Assembly: GCF_001186125.1 (NCBI RefSeq)
Contig: NW_014040543.1
Location: forward strand, 227,329-249,532
Length of the DNA stretch: 22,204 bases
Origin: Sphaeroforma arctica JP610
Lineage: Eukaryota > Opisthokonta > Ichthyosporea > Ichthyophonida
Direction of reading: 5' to 3'
Position 1 is the stretch's first letter. The number at the start of each line of letters is the position of its first letter. Under the pieces are notes generated by a model. That model did not search any database. It was not told the origin of the DNA and saw only the letters and a program-made list of their open reading frames with translations. Shown piece by piece: positions 18,678 through 22,204 of this stretch. Made by a program: the position numbers and the translations under genes.

Positions 18678-21600
18678 ATGTCCGATAAAGAGAAAATATA
18701 GAAGGAACTCTCTCCAATGGAGGAGGAAATGGCAGAAAGCATTGATCCTGATGTGCGAGTTATTGAAGAGGTTGAAGTTACAGGTGGTTATGAGCGCAAG
18801 AGCTCACCTCATTTAACGGAGGAAGTGGGACCAGTCCACTCCTACCATAATACTTCTAAAGGTGAGACATCAGTCACTAAGAAGAAAGATTGAAGGAATC
18901 AAGAGTCACTGAGCAAAAGTTTTCTCTGTAAGAGACTAAATATTCTGAAGGATCTATTAGTCCAAAGAAAATAAATCAGAAAAGGTTTCCAATATGCAAA
19001 CTAATTCTTAGACACCAGAGACCAAATCGAAAAATCAGGGTTATTGAAGACGAAGAGAAGCTAACTTCAAACACAGGTCCAAACCCTACAGTCAAACCAG
19101 ATCCTAGCGAGAATACCGAGTTGGCTAGGAAGAAAGGATCAGGGAATGTGCTGCTGAAAAGGCGAAAGAAGTAGTCAAGAAGGCAGTAAGATCTCCGACT
19201 AACTCAAGAAAGAGATCTAAAACCTTTTCAATCTCTGAAAAGTCGAAGAGAGAGAGTCAAAGCAGACCAGTAAGGAAACGCTTAAGAAGTCTACAAAAAG
19301 TACTAGCAATGCTAGTGTGGGCTCAAAAGAAAACACTATTTGCCTCTAATACGAGTATGTCGGAGGGAATCTTTTATGAAGATATCCCAAGGATCGCCAA
19401 AGAAATGCGTCAGGAAAGGGAAGATCTCCGATTTTGATCTTAGGTATGAACCTGCAGATGAAGACGAGATAGGGAGATCAATGTCTCTTGGCTCTCCGTC
19501 TCCTCCTGGAAGCAGGGATGAATCCTCAGACCTAGCCGGATCTGAACTAGGAGAGCTGGAGAATTCTCCGCCGATTCAATGGGAGAAGAATATCAATACT
19601 GAATTTTGTAGAAGAATCAGGATGAGATCTCACTCTCCTCGACGGAGACAGAGGGAGGAGGTTAGAGGTCGATCTCACAGGGTGGATTATCAAAAGCTGA
19701 AATTCAGCGAAAGACTAACCATCAGATTGCAGTTCAAGAAACTGTAATCGAGGCTCTGACGAACAAACTTTCTTATTATGTCCAACGCCAAATGAGGGCA
19801 ATGGATAGTGAAGGAATGGTCGAACAGAGTCAGGATATTATTAAGAATATCAACCAACACAGGAATGAATCCTTTGAAGCAAAGTCTCGAGAATCGAGAT
19901 ATGATATGCAAAAGTCAAGGGTCCTTTGGACGCTGACATTATAAAGGAGTTGGACTTTTGTGGACAAAGTACCCTTGGTAGATATTTAGGACTGGGCCAG
20001 AGGACCGGACTAGAAGACCGGACTGATTAGTGGAATAGATAATTTAATGAGATAGAAGTGATGACTCATCCGAAACCATAGAGACGATTATTTTCCCATT
20101 ACCCGATGGTAGACGGGTATTTTCGCATTACCCGATGGTAGAGAAAGCCACGTTCCGCATAGGATCGTGATTAATAAATATAGCAGGCGCTCCATTCTCA
20201 ATGGCACTCCTGACTGTCGAGTTCATTTATTTCAGACAACACTCTTACTAAGCGTTATTCGGTTTTGACCACACTTTACCTCTCCTGCAAAGGCGCTTCG
20301 ATCAATGGATCGAATCCTTTTTGTCGCCAATCTTAAACCGTTAATATTATCAAAAGGTGCATTCGTAATACATATGAAGAAAAGATTCCAGAAAAAGCCC
20401 GTCAGACTCTTGAGAATGTTCAAATTGACCCTGACAGACTTCCTTCACTCAACGCTTTGAAATCGCAAATCTTTGATTTGTACTTTCCAATTCGAATGGA
20501 CAATCCGAGAGTGACCGATTATCTTCGGCACCGAATTGAACGCCAGAACTTTGAAAAGTCTGCCAACGAATTCAAAAGTAGTTGGAAGAATATCAGTGGA
20601 AATCCACCCACTCCGAAAGAAGTAGTCTTTCACCACTTAGCATATAAGTGTTCTGAAAAGATTGCTTCGAAACTGACAGACAAATTAATCAGTTTCGGAC
20701 AATAAGAAAATGTTGGTTTAAGGTATTTCCGAAAGGTTATCCGAGAAGTCCAAGCAGAATTGTTGGAGGAACGCCGAATTCAGGATTCCAACAAGAAAAA
20801 GCCAGAGAAAATGAAGCAGACATCTCAGCTCCAGAAAAAGAACCGACAGGAAAATATATACGAACTTGCCGCGAATGGATGCTGCTCGGAATATAAAATG
20901 AACTCAGAAAAAGGGAGACAAAGCTTCCGAATCGGAAGTCCCCAAAAGTGTTCCGAGAGCAGGGCGGAGATTACTTTGTTCCCTAAGCACAAAAAGGACC
21001 CAAGTGCTCTTAATATATAGGGCCTTGTTCTGAGTGCCACTTCTTTATCCTAACTGAAATATATTATATTGTCCCTACGGGAGACACAAATTTGGGTGCT
21101 CCAAGAAGAATTGATGGTGCGGACCCGAAGAGCAGTATTATGCAGTCAATACTCTTTCAGTGAAAGAGGATTCAAATAAAGATATTTTAATAGACAATCG
21201 TCCTTATTTAGACGTTATTGTTGATAGAAACAAAAATTCAACTGCTCTTGCGGATACTGGTGCACAAGTTTCTTTGATTAGCAAAAACTATTTAAACCTA
21301 GTTGACAGTTTAATTTTTCTTTCTAAAAAAACCAAAGTGGAAAAATAACCCAAAGCTTAGGTTTTATACCAGAAGTTCATATTGAACTTATTGATGGACG
21401 TCAGTCCAAAATCGAATTTTTTTATAGTTGATATGGATGAACGATTTCAAATGATATTAGGCCAAGATGACCTAAAAGAGTTGGGAATGGGCCTATTTGG
21501 TCTCCCAACCTATGTCGAGAAAATGAAGACGACATTGAAAGTCACAATGAACCTCGACAAGAAGGTCAATCGGACCCAAAATTAATAGAAAAGGTGAATC

Positions 21601-22204
21601 ACCTTTTAAAGCTGAATGAAAAGATAAGCATAACTGAGGTCACTGACATAGCTGAAGTCAAAATAGACTTAGATATGGATAAATTTAGAAATATTAAGTT
21701 TCCAACCAGGAATTATGTTCCTGTTAGACTTCGACACAAAGTTGATGAAGAAGTCAATAAAATACTTAAAGATATTGTCATTGACTTAAATCATGAAAGC
21801 ACTCCGGTAAATATGGCTTTACTAGCCGTATTTAATTAATTAAATACTGATGGTACTTTAAAGAAAGTACGGGTGTGTCTTGATGTAAGACCTCTTGATG
21901 CAGTTATGCAGCTGGATAGATTTATCCTTTCAAACATAACAACATTATTAGAGAAACTGGGAGGAAAGAAATACTTCACCTCTTTACATCTTACAAGGAT
22001 ATAACCAAGCTATGATCACAGAATCTCAACAAAAGTACGTAACGTTTACTTGGAACAGCGTATTGATCACAGTAAACCAGGATTGCTTACCAAGCATAAA
22101 ACTACGGTCAAACACCGGAGGCTCAACAAGGTTTATCCCATCATCAACCAAGGAGAGAATCTAAACTCAGAGAGGGACACAGAAATATTACAGATGGAAA
22201 TTAA
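18678..22204 (+). mobile_element. Second Ty3/Gypsy-like element, broken, runs off right edge
   Basis: The region from 18678 to about 21020 is charged, Lys/Ser/Glu-rich gag-like sequence, with a stretch at about 20460-20700 (LKSQIFDLYFPIRMDNPRVT, TPKEVVFHHLAYKCSEKI) that may be capsid. Protease follows at 21160-21500: LADTGAQVSLIS, and MILGQDDL near the end. From about 21594 reverse transcriptase begins: FPTRNYVPVRLRHKVDEEVN, TPVNMALLAV, KKVRVCLDVRPLDAV. The PTRNYV and TPVN(L/M)ALLAV blocks match those of the element at 8750-8940, so the two are relatives. Several breaks are present; the rest of pol lies outside the window. Confidence 0.75.
20090..20147. repeat. 29-bp tandem repeat, two copies
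   Basis: Copies at 20090-20118 and 20119-20147 share ATTTTC.CATTACCCGATGG followed by TAGA; they differ mainly at the 3' end. They lie inside the gag-like region of the right-edge element. Confidence 0.85.

Noticed and set aside
1-22204. tRNA or rRNA genes
   Set aside because: No cloverleaf with a T-loop GTTCGA-type box in the right place, and no rRNA-like conserved words, were seen by eye on either strand.

Overview
The window looks like nuclear DNA from a eukaryote. It has a host gene with spliceosomal introns, large AT-rich non-coding stretches, several tandem repeats, and a dense pile of decayed retroelements. The host protein is animal-like in sequence, so a unicellular relative of animals or another protist is plausible. 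That placement is a guess; nothing here fixes the species.

Positions 1-3285 are mostly non-coding, with an AT/ATGT microsatellite near 1141-1320, a perfectly phased triple 33-bp repeat at 2805-2903, and one weak minus-strand reading frame at the left edge. Positions 3286-6080 hold the first two exons of a presequence protease (PreP / PITRM1 / Cym1; peptidase family M16C), separated by a 2.25-kb intron with a 36-copy, 15-bp minisatellite. The exon junction is well defined. The zinc-site motif HxxEH reads HVLQH: the catalytic glutamate is a glutamine, the substitution used in the laboratory to inactivate this family. No third exon is seen; a retroelement cluster begins about 300 bp past the exon 2 donor site.

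Positions about 6397-22204 are retroelement fossils. From left to right: a minus-strand scrap of integrase zinc-binding region (6397-6594); a plus-strand Ty3/Gypsy-like element (about 6600-13281) with gag, protease, reverse transcriptase, RNase H, a DIRS-type 'NPPW' domain, integrase and a polypurine tract; a solo-LTR-like insertion of about 717 bp inside its RNase H region (9917-10633); a repeat-rich block with two 159-bp direct repeats that are nearly identical (13282-14180); a minus-strand DIRS-like element (about 14314-17222); a minus-strand Ty3-like reverse transcriptase scrap (17563-17835); and a second plus-strand Ty3-like element, related to the first, running off the right edge (18678-22204). 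All are broken, although the integrase part of the first element still has a long open frame.

The best leads are the Glu-to-Gln change in the PreP active site, the DIRS-type domain inside an integrase-bearing Ty3-like element, the young 159-bp duplication in otherwise old sequence, and a 42-bp inverted repeat that ties the left boundary of the cluster to the insertion boundary 4 kb away.
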